NCBI RefSeq assembly: GCF_954871325.1
Contig: NC_088776.1
Coordinates: 41,930,569 to 41,994,568 of the forward strand
DNA from: Gordionus sp. m RMFG-2023
Lineage: Eukaryota > Nematomorpha > Gordioida > Chordodea > Parachordodidae
DNA length: 64,000 nt
Direction of reading: 5' to 3'
Shown here one piece after another: positions 46,001 to 58,289 of the stretch (positions are counted from its first letter, which is position 1; each line of letters opens with the position of its first letter). The notes beneath the pieces were generated by a model. The model was given only the letters and a program-made list of their open reading frames with translations. It did not search any database and was not told the DNA's origin. Made by a program: the position numbers and the translations under genes.

Positions 46001-47265
46001 AGTAATATATTTTTTGTAATATATTTTAATTTTTATATAACATTCTAAATAGCTATTTTAAAATAAAATATATATAATGTATTTTATATGAAATGCTTCG
46101 ATATAAACTATATTAAAAAAATTAAAAAGATTTTGCCTCCAATTATTGGAAAAACAAAATTCGCCTCTATTTTTTGCCCATTTTAAAGTGCCCTTTACTA
46201 TTTTTTAGAATAAAAGCATACCTCCGCCGAAAATTTTAGGGCTACAACACTGTGCTTATTATATTATTAATAATATAAAATTTAGTCATTCATCAATGAT
46301 TTATATTTTGGTATTATCTATTTTTTTTATTGCCTATTATATCATATTTCAATCTGTTTATTCATATAAAAATGTCGAAAATTGATCGAAATATGAAATT
46401 TCTGGTCAAAATAAGCAAAAATATTTAGCTTTCTCACCGGTTTTCCCCAAAGAAAATTTCTTATTATGGCCATGATCTTCTTGGTTGAAATAAATAAATT
46501 TATCACATTTTTTACAATATATTTTTCAAATAGGGGTTATGGACTTATGGTTTAATAATCAACTCAAAAAATAAATCTAAAGATGCGATAATTATCGTAT
46601 GGAAGAGACGGGACCTGAGTTCAAATAAAATATATTATGATAAAAATAACCTAATAGAGAACTGTCTTTCATTTACTTATATCTAGACAATATAAATAAA
46701 AATGATTAACATAAGAAATTTTCTAATTGGTATCAATAATCAAGATAGAACAAAAAATATAGAAGCCTTAAAGGCAGCTTTTATTATATAAAATTGTTTT
46801 TTTTATATCTGAAATGTTTAAGCCATTTCCAGTCAGAATCAAAGCGTTTTTCTAGGAATGTTTCCAAACAATGTATAATCACTTGGCGAACTGACTTATT
46901 TGCATAATATATTATTTCAAAAAAACCTTGGTAAAATATCTCAGACGCCATTTACGTTAATAAAAAAAACAAATGATTTATATCAACGATTAAATGCGTA
47001 TGAGATACTACCCTACCATAAAAAAATAGCACTAAAAAACGTTGTCTGGAAATGGTTTTAAGTGAGCACTTCAAAAATTAAATTCCGTATTATAAAAAAT
47101 TACTATCGTCAATAAAAATTAGCTTTTATCGTATTTTTAAATAAAACTCGATATCCCTGACTATAGCTTTGACATTGTAATCATTTACTAAGGGTGCATA
47201 AAAAAATATAACCACATAATCTTGTAGTATCTTTGGAAAATGTGATACCGAAAATAAGACTTTTT
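46001..47265. other. AT-rich stretch, no gene seen
   Basis: No coding phrase, element end or RNA gene recognised. A GGGACCTGAGTTCAAAT word near 46610-46626 faintly resembles a tRNA B box but has no partner. Confidence 0.4.
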
Positions 47266-47269
47266 CTGT

Positions 47270-47420
47270 AAAAATTGAAAACAAAAACGATTACAATAAA
47301 TCATTTTTTACTCTCAAGTGCTAGGAATGAGCGATTGTTTAATAAGGTAAAACTGATACTAAGCTTGCTTCCATACTTGAAAATAGGAAAGGTTAATGGT
47401 GAAACAATGTATGCCAAGGG
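47270..47420 (+). mobile_element. hAT C-terminal fragment of the AGTAGCG family
   Basis: The frame at 47275 gives LLSSARNERLFNKVKLILSL, then LKIGKVNGETM, matching SSASAERLFSMAKLILSN of the 20898 element. Only the dimerisation motif is left. It runs into a GC-rich boundary (GAGGTCCCTTGAGGAACGCC at 47432, then CCTCCCCCC) that starts another element. Confidence 0.55.
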
Positions 47421-47967
47421 TCAATTCCAATGCAGAGGTCCCTTGAGGAACGCCCCTCCCCCCAGCCAGAAATTATAGTATCTTTGGAAAACATTATTTT
47501 AATAATTATCATATATAACAAATTTTATTATATTAAATATGCCTAAGGTGGTGTCTTTCTTATTCGAGGCTAAACAGCTTTTGAACTAGGACACTATTTT
47601 GATTTGTTTTTAAGTGATTGATGGCATTGTTATTTTTTTCTCTCGTTTTTTTTTATTTTTTAAAGTTAAGTTGAACCAGAACACTGCCAAAGACAAGTTA
47701 TTTATTTATAGATATTGAAATTTTTCATACTAAATGTAAAAAATAATTTATGAGAAGATTTTCTAGAAATAGCGAAAGGGGTTTTATAAATTTAAAATAT
47801 AATAAGAAAGTAAATTTTATCTTTCCCAATATTTTACATAGGTTGATATCAATACAAAAGTAATGTGGAAATACATTTTCATATCATATTTTCTATGAGA
47901 GGGGATTCATCCCCCACTCCCCTTGTTTACGCTATTGTTTCCAGCTACGATTATTTAAAATTATGTA

Positions 47968-49767
47968 CAGTGGCGTAGACAATGGAGGGGTTAACCTCCT
48001 ACCCCCCATAATCTCCGAAATTTTTTTTTATTGAGAATAATTTTATGTATAAAACGGAAATAAGATAATATGTACGATATCAAAATGAAATATATTTTTA
48101 AAAACAAATAAGAATTTTCAATTTTAAATGATCACATGGTTTAAATTAAAAATTATCTGAACTAAAATATTAAATAATGGAGGGGGTGGGTGGGGGGCTA
48201 TAAAGATATATTATAAATATTTTCTGTCAGAGTAGAGCCGAGGATGGAGAAAAAATATGATCAGCATATCATCTCAAGATATTTTTTGAAAAACGATTAA
48301 AAATTTAATAATATAGTTTATAAGGTTAAACAAATTAGATATTTTTAAAAATTTTAATTTATTTTTTATAATTTTTAAATAAAAGAGAAATTGTTTAATT
48401 TGTTAAAGATAAACAGCAAGCTTTTATTTTCTTTTGCCGGTTGAGTCTGAATTGTTGATTACACTTGAAACGCATGAGGATATTAAGAAAATCTCAGAGT
48501 TCTGATGATTTTTCAGGATCTTATGATAAGTTACTTTGTGATGTCGAATTTTTGTATTAAAATCTTGACAGAATAGAGTACTCTTTGAGACAATAAAATG
48601 CTTTTCATGCTTTTTCCATATGTACTTGCACTTAAGATTCCCTGCCTAATATCAAAAAATTGTTTTTTTTTATTTTAGCTACCTTATCGATTAGTACCTA
48701 ATGAAAGATCTTTTTCAACTTTGAAAAGGTTAAAAACCGTGAAAACCATTTAAATGGATTAGCCCTATTAGATATTTATAAGGAGATTATTCTAGATAAA
48801 AATTTGATTCTAGATAATAATCCAAATCTCAGAGAAAAGTAGAGCTCTTTTTATAAATTCAAATCATAAAATTGCAATATGATTATTAATATGTTCTCAA
48901 CATAAATTTTTATATGCAAAACTTAATTATATTAAATTCTTAGTCATAATATTTATATATTTTTTATATTTTACTATTTAATAAAATATTGCATTTGCAA
49001 TAAGAGTTATTTATATTTTGATTATATAATGATTTGCATTAATTATAATAATTGTTAAATTATATATTTTTAAGGATTATTTATTTTTTTTTAAGAATTA
49101 TTTATATTTTATTGTAATTATATTTTTTTTAAAATACAGTTATTAACAATAAATTTTTAATATAATAATAATCTCTATAAAACTTATACATTTTGAAATT
49201 TATTTTATTGTATATTATCATTAAAATAAATACATAGTTAAATAAAGGGATGTTATTTATACTAAAGTATTTTAATAATAAATAAAACTATAATGAAATT
49301 CTCTGTAAAATTTTGTCATATGCAAAAATTTAATGAAAATAATTATTTTTGACATAGAATTAGATATATTGAGTGATCATAAAAAATGGGAGGTTTGGGG
49401 GAGGGTGATTTTTTTTTCTTTCTATACCAAATGGATTGAATTAATTTACAAGTGCACACCAAACATTGATAATTTTCAGAATAATGCTTTCAGTCGCCTA
49501 TTAATCATAAATTTGGCCAAATTTTTATAAATAATTTTTCATTTATACTGGCTACTTAAGTCACAAAATATTGGTAAATTTTAGAATTAATATTTTAAAT
49601 TGTTCAACCAACTTCACCAAAGATGATATAAAGATAACTACTGAAAAATTAATATTATATAATATTTTTTAGGGACCCGGCTGAAGGCCAGAGGATAGAT
49701 AGTTTGGGGGCGGAGCTGCAAAAAAAATTTTTTTAACCCCTCCTATGGATAAATCATTACGCCACTG
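47968..49767 (+). mobile_element. TTF-type hAT, internally deleted, exact 8 bp duplication
   Basis: ATTATGTA flanks both sides (47960-47967, 49768-49775). The ends CAGTGGCGTA and TACGCCACTG (separated from the duplication by a single adjustable base) are inverted, followed by GGAGGGG/CCCCTCC words. On + near 48690-48800 the phrases NERSFSTLKRLKTV and GLALLDIYKEIILDKN match the C-terminal 'aERsFStLkriKt..R.....Rl..LalL.ih' motif of TTF/ZMYM-like hATs, with one frame change between them. No other transposase part was found in 1.8 kb, most of which is A/T-rich filler. Confidence 0.8.
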
Positions 49768-49775
49768 ATTATGTA

Positions 49776-50750
49776 TTTAAAAAAGAAAATAACACCATAT
49801 TTTAAACTAATGTGCTTCTGTAAACGCTCTCTCATTTTACCCCCAAAAATCTTGTTAAAACCTAATGTGGACTAGACTAATTTATATGAGAGAATTAGGA
49901 TTTTATATTTGTTAGTAAATTTACTGTATTTTCTCTGCCAGAATTTACGGCCTACGGCACTTTTGACTGGTCTTCGGTCGAGTACCACCGATACATATTC
50001 AATTGTAATTTATTTATATATAATAAATTATTTTATAATTTGAAAAGAATCTATTATTTGTTTATTATATTTAAAAAAACCTATTTTGACCAAATTCCAA
50101 ACATTCTATTGAGTAAAATATTATTCCAGTTTAACCCTGCTTGCGAACTGGTTTCCTCCCCTACTAGTGTTTAAGATTAGATGATTAGAGTAGTAGTTTA
50201 TATTTATTGACAAATTGTATTTTTCTCACTTCTAACATGATTAAAGCGAAGTCATTTATATAAAAAAAATTAATATTTCTTTTATTTATCAAGGAATAAA
50301 CTATCAAGACAGAGATATAGAATTTACTTATTTAGATATTTTAACAACTTTGTCATAGACCTGCAAAAGTCAAATTTTTTCCATTATAAAAATATATATA
50401 TTTTTGACAGGTTTTGAAATTTTTTAATATTACGTATTGACTCGAATTATTTAAATTATGATCATTTTACGACTCAGCGCAGATTTTAAATTTCGTCACA
50501 TTAAATCATTTTGTTGGGTGTATTTTCTTGTAAAATGTTTAATAGGCATATTGAAAAATATGAAGCAAATAAATTATAATTTTCTAACTAGTATTTAAAT
50601 TTATTTCAATGGACAGGTCTGGAATGTAGTATGTAAAAATATTTTTAACCCAACCCTAGTTTATAATTTATTTTTAAGCTCTGCCTAGATTTCTCACTTT
50701 TAGTCAGTTCTGGGCAGATAGGGATCTAATATATATTATAAATTTCATTA
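49776..50750. other. AT-rich stretch, no gene seen
   Basis: A short GC-balanced patch at 49943-50000 (GGCCTACGGC, GGTCTTCGGTCGAG) and one at 50130-50165 are unexplained. No gene recognised. Confidence 0.4.
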
Positions 50751-50758
50751 TAGTGCAC

Positions 50759-51164
50759 ATTTCTGCAAAGTTAGGCCCGGCCCATATCCGGCCCGGCCCG
50801 AACGGGCTTCAGGCCGGGCTCGGGTTAATTTTATTAAAAATAATCGAGTTCGGGCCGGGCCGAGCCTAATATTTTTTAAAAAAATTCGGGCCGGGTCGGG
50901 TCGGACCTTGGAAATTTTTTAAATATATCTAAATTTATCTATTTTACAATGAATTTTTTATGTAAAATAAAAATATTTGATTTTATTTATTGAAACTAAA
51001 CGACATATAACATATATCTTATATTTTGAGTAATTATAAAAATTAATTTCTATATTTAAATAAATTCGGGCCGGGCCATTTTAAAAATAAATTCGGGCCG
51101 GGCCATTTTAAAAATAAATTTCGGGCCGGGTCGGGCTTGAAAAATTAGGCCCGATGCAGATCAC
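50759..51164. mobile_element. GGCCCGG-type hAT MITE, copy B, with 8 bp duplication
   Basis: TAGTGCAC occurs on both sides (50751-50758, 51165-51172). The ends are ATTTCTGCA and TGCAGATCAC, beside GGCCCGGCCC and GGGCCGGGCC arrays. The 406 bp match copy A (39791-40204) closely over nearly all their length, with a short local duplication of GGGCCGGGCCATTTTAAAAA near 51064-51110. Non-coding. Confidence 0.8.
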
Positions 51165-51172
51165 TAGTGCAC

Positions 51173-51500
51173 ATTGCTTACTTTATTAATTTATATTATT
51201 ATTCATTCAAATAAATTCATAAATTAAACAAATTAATTTAATTTCAGGCTTGGCTGGATTTTATTTTTAAACCTTGCCGTGTTTCAATAATTTCAATTTA
51301 ATAAGAAAATACGATTGGATTGGAGAAGCTAGAACTCAGATGTCTCTGCAGCCGCTTAGGATGAATTGAATATTTGTAGTATTGGGCTGATACTTCTTCT
51401 ATCGACCAATAAAGTGGTAAGGTCGTACCTCTGTAAAACTTGTTACTTCGTTGACTTTTTTAGAATTTGTATTTGTAAATTAAGTTATAAAGAACAATGA
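51173..51500. other. Intergenic, no gene recognised
   Basis: A GC-balanced patch at 51320-51480 gives protein-like phrases (DELNICSIGLILLLSTNKVV) but nothing recognised, with stops on either side. Confidence 0.3.
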
Positions 51501-51506
51501 TGAGTA

Positions 51507-52386
51507 GGGGAGACCAGGGATGGTTAGGATATTTTTCGTTCAAATTTGAATAAATTCAATAAAACATATTCCGAACACTAATATAGGCTATTTGAAATAA
51601 TCAATATATTCAAAAATACCAAAAGTTCTAGATTTTTTAAATTATATGTAAACTATATTTTTAGAAAATTCAATCTGAAAAAATTTTTTTTAGACAAATT
51701 ATGCCATACTCTGGGTAAGTTGGGACACCTGTATGTGATAGTTGGCCCAGACATAAAATAAAGAATTAAATATAAAATTAAGTTTTTTTTTTTGATATTT
51801 TTATAATACTACTACAAGATTAAAGTATATTAATTTATTGATAGTATAATACGCAATAATTAAGTAAATTAAATGAAATTTAGAGATTTAAAAAATTTTA
51901 GATATTTTTATTATATTATTTAAAGTATATTATATTAAAAATTAATATTTTAGACGAATTAAAAATTACTTGCATTTGAATCAAAATAAAAGATAAATAT
52001 CCGATAATTAATAGGGTCAACTATCCTATGACCAACCATGACCTAGCCATTTTATAATATCATTCAGAATCATATTCATTCATGTTTTATAATTCTAAAA
52101 TATTGCCAGATTAAATAATAGGGTTTAAACTTTCCTAAAATTCATTTATTAAGGTTTTAAAATCTTTATTTATAAATCTAAACGATATAGTTTGAAATTA
52201 TTTTTTGTTACTTTTGGTATGCACACATATTCGTTTGTAAAAATTAAAACATAAAATATTTTTTTAATTTTTTTCAGCCAATCATGTAGGGCATAATTAT
52301 CTACATTTTGCTTAAATTTGCAATCCTAATAACTTAAAGTATAACAGGGGTGAACTAATATTCCCTTGTCGTGCCTTGATTTCCCC
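51507..52386. mobile_element. Non-autonomous element of the GGGGAGACC family, TA target
   Basis: TA lies directly at both edges. The left end GGGGAGACCAGGGATGG and right end CCTTGATTTCCCC are inverted. CTGGGTAAGTTGGGACACC and GTTGGCCCAGAC near 51712-51750 are repeated-looking inner words. The TA target suggests a Tc1/mariner-like origin, but no transposase is visible, so this is inference. Related ends lie at 29083-29581, 29775-29793 and 35750. Confidence 0.5.
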
Positions 52387-52388
52387 TA

Positions 52389-53345
52389 CTTTCAAATTTT
52401 AAAAAATAAGCATTTTTTAAAAAAAGTGTTAATTGGCCGAATACTCATTGCATAAAAAATATATAAATGAGTCGAAAATAATAATATTGCATAATTTGCA
52501 AGGATATTAGTGATTTGCGTATTAAAATCAAATATATCTTAAGGCGATATTAAAATTTTGTTTTTTTTAAATAAAAATTTTAGGAATTCCAAATATTATA
52601 AATGTTGATTTTTCAAATATTTTTATTAAATGTTTGAAAAGATGGTAGTTTCATTGAGGTAAATAATCATTGAACAATTAATAATGTAATGTTTCCAAAT
52701 TTTTAAGATATTATTCTTTACGATATACTCAAACACACAAGATAAGATCACCCTAATAACGATATTATTTATGGTAATGTAAGGTAATCGAATAAAAATT
52801 TTAAACAGAATATAATTCATAAAAAATGAACCAAAGTAACAATATGGCTGAGATATGAGTCATAAAAATAAGATGGAATCTTTAATATAACTGACTTTGT
52901 CTGACATATTACAGGATTAATAGCCGGCATTTTAAAATTTATCGAAAAATGAGTCATGTTGAAATCATGGTGATCGCAAACAATAAATATTAAATTCATT
53001 CGATCAGCCAAAAAATGGAGGACAATTGAGTTACTAACTCAATTTTCATTAAGAATAATCGTGAATTATTCGTTAAGGTTATGATTCAACGAATAATGAA
53101 TTATTCTTTAATTTTTTTTAGTTAAATATAATATTTATTTATCCTAGATCTATGCGCTGCCGACTCACCCTGGCACCCTGGGAATTTTTCCCATGCCAAA
53201 AAAATTGCCGATTAAAGCCATTAGGCGCGCGGCCTATTTTTTTTTATGACGGCTACGCGGCGTGTATAATTTTTAAAATGCTCTTTATTTATATTTATAT
53301 ATCAAATTATAAATTTGAATATCAAAATTATAAAATGTGAATTAT
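52389..53345. other. Intergenic; one GC-rich patch
   Basis: A/T-rich with GAATAATTCGT-like inverted words at 53050-53110 (possible MITE). An unusual GC-rich patch at 53150-53265 (AGGCGCGCGGCC, GACGGCTACGCGGCG) gives a 62-codon frame with no recognised protein. Confidence 0.3.
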
Positions 53346-53349
53346 ATTG

Positions 53350-53660
53350 ATATATTATAGATACTTATCACAATGCACCAACAGATCAAATTAATAAGAA
53401 AACCTTAAAATTAAATCGCTCTACCCGTTGGAACAGCTATAATTATGTTACAAAGTAGTCCTATAATTAAACTAAATAAAATTAAGGAATGGGATCTAAT
53501 TGACGAACTATTCGCATTTACTAAATCCATTCAGAGTGTCTGTAGAATTCCTTTCCTCCCAAAAGTAAAAAATCCTTAGTTTAAGAAATTATCTCAAGAT
53601 ATGACTAATTTTATTATCATGGTTATAAAGAGGGAGTTTTAATCCATTTGAGTACATTAA
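53350..53660 (+). mobile_element. Short hAT fragment
   Basis: KTLKLNRSTRWNSYNYVTK near 53400-53455 matches the hAT 'l....TRWNS.y.m' block. Later phrases (LIDELFAFTKSIQSVCRIPF, near 53500-53560) are in another frame. No ends or other domains recognised. Confidence 0.4.
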
Positions 53661-53947
53661 AAAAATATATAAATAATGTAAAATATATACATAGCATAGT
53701 TGACTCATAAAAATTCATTTCAATTTCATTAATTTTACTATTCAAATGCTAAAAATAATAATCTAATATATACAAATTACTCGGGCATTTTTTAAGAAGA
53801 AATAGGCAGTAATATTAATTACTTTGGCAAGTAATTGATTTTTGGGCAGCTCAAAAATCATTTGGTATGTATTTAAAAATTTGGCAAGTTAATCAATTTT
53901 AAAGATTTTATTGTCTTAGGCAATACTTAAAATAAATAGGCAGTTTT

Positions 53948-54146
53948 AGTGTTGTATGCCTGATCTGGGATTCTTAAAAATGGCCCGTTAAGATTATAGC
54001 CAAAATAATATTAAGTAAGCCTGAAGATTCTGTTCATAGGTGGCAGAAAGGTTTAACATCTATTTTCCAAATTTAGAGTCTTACATTATATTATTTTTAC
54101 TAAAATCTTAATCACGCCGTTTTTAAAAATCGACCCAAATCATCAA
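53948..54146. repeat. MITE copy (family of 10121)
   Basis: Left TAGTGTTGTATGCCTG, core TAAGTAAGCCTGAAGATTCT and GTTCATAGGTGGCAGAAAGG, right CGTTTTTAAAAATCGACCC. Compared with the 10.2 kb copy the core is in the opposite orientation. A run of ten G directly follows (54147-54156). Non-coding. Confidence 0.5.
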
Positions 54147-54490
54147 GGGGGGGGGGTTTAACTAGTTTAATAATAATTTAATTTGGAAGTGCATAAAATT
54201 TTTGGCAAGTTATTAATTACTTTTCAAGTTTTTTGTTGACTAAGGGAAGTATTTTTAATTTTCTTAAAGTAAAATATTGGAAGAGCTTGACTAAACTACA
54301 AATATCTAGGAGGTAAACTGCAAATTCAACAAGTGATGATTATTTATACATTCTATTCATTTAGTTCAGAATGTATTTTCTTATAGCATAAACAAGTCAT
54401 TAAAATTAAATTAATGGATATATTTAATAATAATATAGTAATCTACATTTAAAATATCTCATTTAATTTAATAATGACTTTATTACTCCA

Positions 54491-54858
54491 CCACTCACGA
54501 TAAAAACTGAAACGCTTAGAATTTTTTTACCATAATTATTCAGAATTTTTAACCTTAATTCCTCAAAATTAAAAAATACCTAAAGCTCAGAATTTTTATT
54601 GAATTTTACATATTTTACTTAAAATCCAAAACGATTTTCTGAGTGTTTCACATATTTTCCTGAGAGATTCATTTTTTTAATCTGAGCTTTTCAGCTCTTC
54701 TGAGATTAGAATTTTTTTTGGGAAATTAAGTTTTTTATCTGAGTATTAAAAACTGATTCTAAGCAATCAGTATTTTTCCTAAACATTCTGAATTTTTTCT
54801 GAGCGTTTAGGGAAATTTTTTTTTGACTATTTCAGTTTCTATTCTGAGTGATGAAATA
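54491..54858. repeat. MITE with TCTGAG repeats
   Basis: CACTCACGATAAAAACTGAA at the left mirrors TTCAGTTTCTATTCTGAGTG at the right. Between them TCTGAG or CTGAG(C/T)GTTT-like words recur at least six times on one strand, and AGCTCAG-like complements on the other. No coding frame. The superfamily is unknown. Confidence 0.5.
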
Positions 54859-56870
54859 CATCAATAATAAATGTTTTAAATGTTTTAATGAAATTATATA
54901 TAAAATAATTAGAAAAATAAAATAAGTAATAGCTAATATTTATTACGCAATGTATTTTATTATTTTAAATCGATTTCAAAATTATTAATTTTTGAAGAGG
55001 TTAGGGTAAAGGTTAAAAGGGTGGTCATACATAGGGTAAATGGCTAATAGAATTTTAAAAGTGGCTTAATAAAAATTGGTCGCTCGCTACTTACAAATTT
55101 CTACCATTCAGCTGATTATATGAACTTTAATGTTTTTATTAAGTAATCCCAAATGTCAAGATTTTTAAATTATTTTATATATAATATCAAAAACAACGGT
55201 GCGGGTTACTATTATAATGTAATTTTTTTTAAAATTCAAATTATAATTATATTAAAAGTTAAACCATCTATTACTAGATTAAATGACATATAAATATTAC
55301 TTTATATGACACACATAGTAATTTAAGTATAAAGGCTTGTTCATATTACAAGTAGTAATAACTTAATTAATAATGCATATGAATAATTTATACCTGCAGA
55401 ATTTTCAGTTTCATCATACCTATATTAGAATTTAAAAAAGAAATCAAATATTTAATAAAATTAAAAATAAGGACGACAATTAGTTTAGTTTAGATTGGTT
55501 CATTTTCTGTTTTGAACTATTCAATCAAAACTGTATGGACAATTTTTAATTAACAAAATATTTTATTTTTATGGCTCAGTGTTTTATAAATATTGTTGTA
55601 CTGCCCTAAATTTTATTTTTTGATAATTAAAATAATGCTCATTTTGATTAATTTACTCTATAAACAAATTATAGTAACTAATATATTGCTGATTGATGCA
55701 ATATGCTATTTAGAATTATAAAAATACATAATATATTTTTAAATAAATTACATTTAAAAAATTTCCATAATTATTGTATTAAACTCATCCTCGAATTTTG
55801 AAATCATCCAACCTTCTACAATATGGTTAAAATAAATATTATGATAAAAGCGAAAAATTTTCTTTTATATTTAAGAGTTTCTCATCTTTATTTATTATAG
55901 AATTATCAAACTTATTAAAATTCAATGAGTTATTTAAAATTTAAAATTGATTTCCAGTTGATCTACATTTTTCAAACGAAGATTTTCTAATATCTTGTAA
56001 TAAAATGTTTATTGGTTCAAGAGCCGACTTCCCTTTATCAAGCTTTGGATCTAATTCATTGTTTGTCTTCTGCATTTTTATAAGAGTTATCACAAATTTT
56101 GTCATCGCGTTGAGTGAGGGAGAGCATCTACGGTAACAAATTTCAAGTGTTGCTAAGGTTAATTTTCGTCACAGTTACATCATTAATATAACAATATCCA
56201 GTTGTTATATCATTCAAAAAATAAGTAAATTGTAGTTACATTGACCTGACTTTGCTTAATAAATATAGTTAAGAAAGCAGTTGATGTTGAATGCCCCATA
56301 TATATCTATCTGAATTTCATTTTAAATTTAAGTCAGGACATAGATCGCGTCCTTTTTAGACCAAATATTTTTTTACTACGTGTTTAAAAATGTTTTAGGG
56401 TTATATTTAAAAAATGCGTTTGTACAGGGTCATAGCCACAGAGCCTGCCACACTCCAAAAACATTTCGGCCACTAAACCTCGTCTCCAAATTTTTTGGCC
56501 TCCAGAAATAGCCTCCAAAAATATTTCCAGCCCCAATTTAAAAAAAAATATATTATTTATTAAATTTACATATTCTATCAACCTTTAAATTTAAATGAAA
56601 AAAAAAAAAATTCTTAGAAAAATGTGGCTTTTAATTTTAAAACATGAAACCTCTAAAGATCATTTAAATTCAATATTGCTAGATAAAAATTGTAACATAA
56701 AGAAGGATAAATATCGACAATTTTGGTGAACCATAATGTTGAACGTAATTCATATTTGATTGGATACAATTTATCAGAATATAATTCGTGGGTCTGGTTC
56801 CACTAAATAACTGATGCTGCAGATAAAAACATAATTTATTCTTAGAACTTTTTATTACAATGTTTTCATC
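54859..56870. other. AT-rich stretch, no gene supported
   Basis: Only A/T-rich words, apart from a GC-balanced patch at 56425-56540 (GGGTCATAGCCACAGAGCC, GGCCTCCAGAAATAGCCTCC) that looks like an element end with a repeated GCCTCCAAAAATATTT word. No coding match. Confidence 0.35.
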
Positions 56871-56879
56871 AGAGTTTTT

Positions 56880-58205
56880 AAAATAGATGTTACTTTTTTT
56901 AAAAAAAATAGCGATACCAGTAGCGCCCTTCTTTTTAGAGAATATAACACGCTATTTCATTACTTTTAATTTTATATAATAAATATACTATAAAAATTAA
57001 ATTACTAAAATTCATTATAAATAAATATTATAATATAACATGTACTCCCTTTTCATGATAGTAGATATCTAATTTATCAAATAATTTAAAATATAATATA
57101 CCTCGAAAGAGAATGTTGAGACAGGAAACAACAAAATTTGTTAGAAAATAATATTGTGGAATTTCCTCCTTACAATGCGAAATAATTTGAAATCAATAAA
57201 AAAAAATTAGTACAGGATTTAGATTTTGATGTATAAAAAATGCTGAAGGATAATATCAACTAAATAAACATAAAAGCATTATTCATAAATTTCATTGAAA
57301 TTATTAGTGTTTTAAATTTAGAAAATCCACACTTCAGGGAAATTGAAAAGTATCTCAATCATTTTGGTGTATTAGAAGAGGCTGCATACAAATAAAATTT
57401 ATTTAAACCAAATTCATCAATTCTACAACATCGATACTAGGTGTTTCTCAAAAACTAGCTGATACAGTCATATTCAATTTTATAATTGTTACAGTTTTGC
57501 CAATTCCCTTAGTCGATAATCCCTCATTTATCAATCTGATAAAGACATTATCCTCAGGTGTCGACAAAATACATGAATTATGGCTAATTTTTAAGAAATG
57601 AAGGTTATTAATATTATATCTAGATATCTCGTAACCTGCATAGCAGAATTTTGGACTCATAATAGAAGGCAGAATAAAGTATTTATTTTTTGAATAAGCG
57701 TTTAAGGTACAATCGCTAATACATCAAGAATGCCGCCTATTATGGAATATTTTTATGAAATAAATAAAGAATAATAATATAATAAAAATATCCCTCCGAC
57801 CTTCTTTTAATCTAGAAATACTCAAATGAGTATTTTTGATAATATTCTTATATATAAAATTGCTCTCAAGTGCTGGTGTTTAGCGATTATTTACTAAGGC
57901 AGCTTATACTTTCTTATAGTCGCTCTAGACTTGGGGATGATAAAGAATATAGATATTATAATGTTAATGTGCAACAAAAATAAGGATATTTAAAATTTTT
58001 GGTCATATTTTTATACATATATTTTTTACATCTTTGAATTTTCAATGTTAGTTTCTGGACATAGATTAGATATATAAAAAATATTTTAAAAAAATAGCTA
58101 ATAGGGCGCTATTTTTTTTCAAAATAGTGGTAGTGATAGCATGCTATTTTTTTGTTAATTAGCATTAGTTTTCTACTTTCAAATGTAGCGTTTAACAACA
58201 CTAGT
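56880..58205 (+). mobile_element. Second copy of the AGTAGCG BED hAT, badly decayed
   Basis: Right end GTAGCGTTTAACAACACTAG matches that of the 20898 element. AGTAGCGCCC and GCTATTTC words lie near the left. Near 57436-57560 the phrase GVSQKLADTVIFNFIIVTVL, then PLVDNPSFINLIKT, aligns with the RNase-H start of the 20898 copy. Near 57860-57960 ALKCWCLAI and ALDLGMIK echo its C-terminus. No BED finger was identified. Left boundary approximate; no target duplication found. Confidence 0.65.
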
Positions 58206-58289
58206 TTTCATACCTTCCAAAAAGATGAAAATTTAAAAAAATTATAAAATCAATATCAAATAAAATGTCCAATATGCATCACCTCAAAT

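Noticed and set aside
53152-53340. 62-codon frame in a GC-rich patch
   Set aside because: No recognisable protein; the patch looks more like an element terminus than coding DNA.
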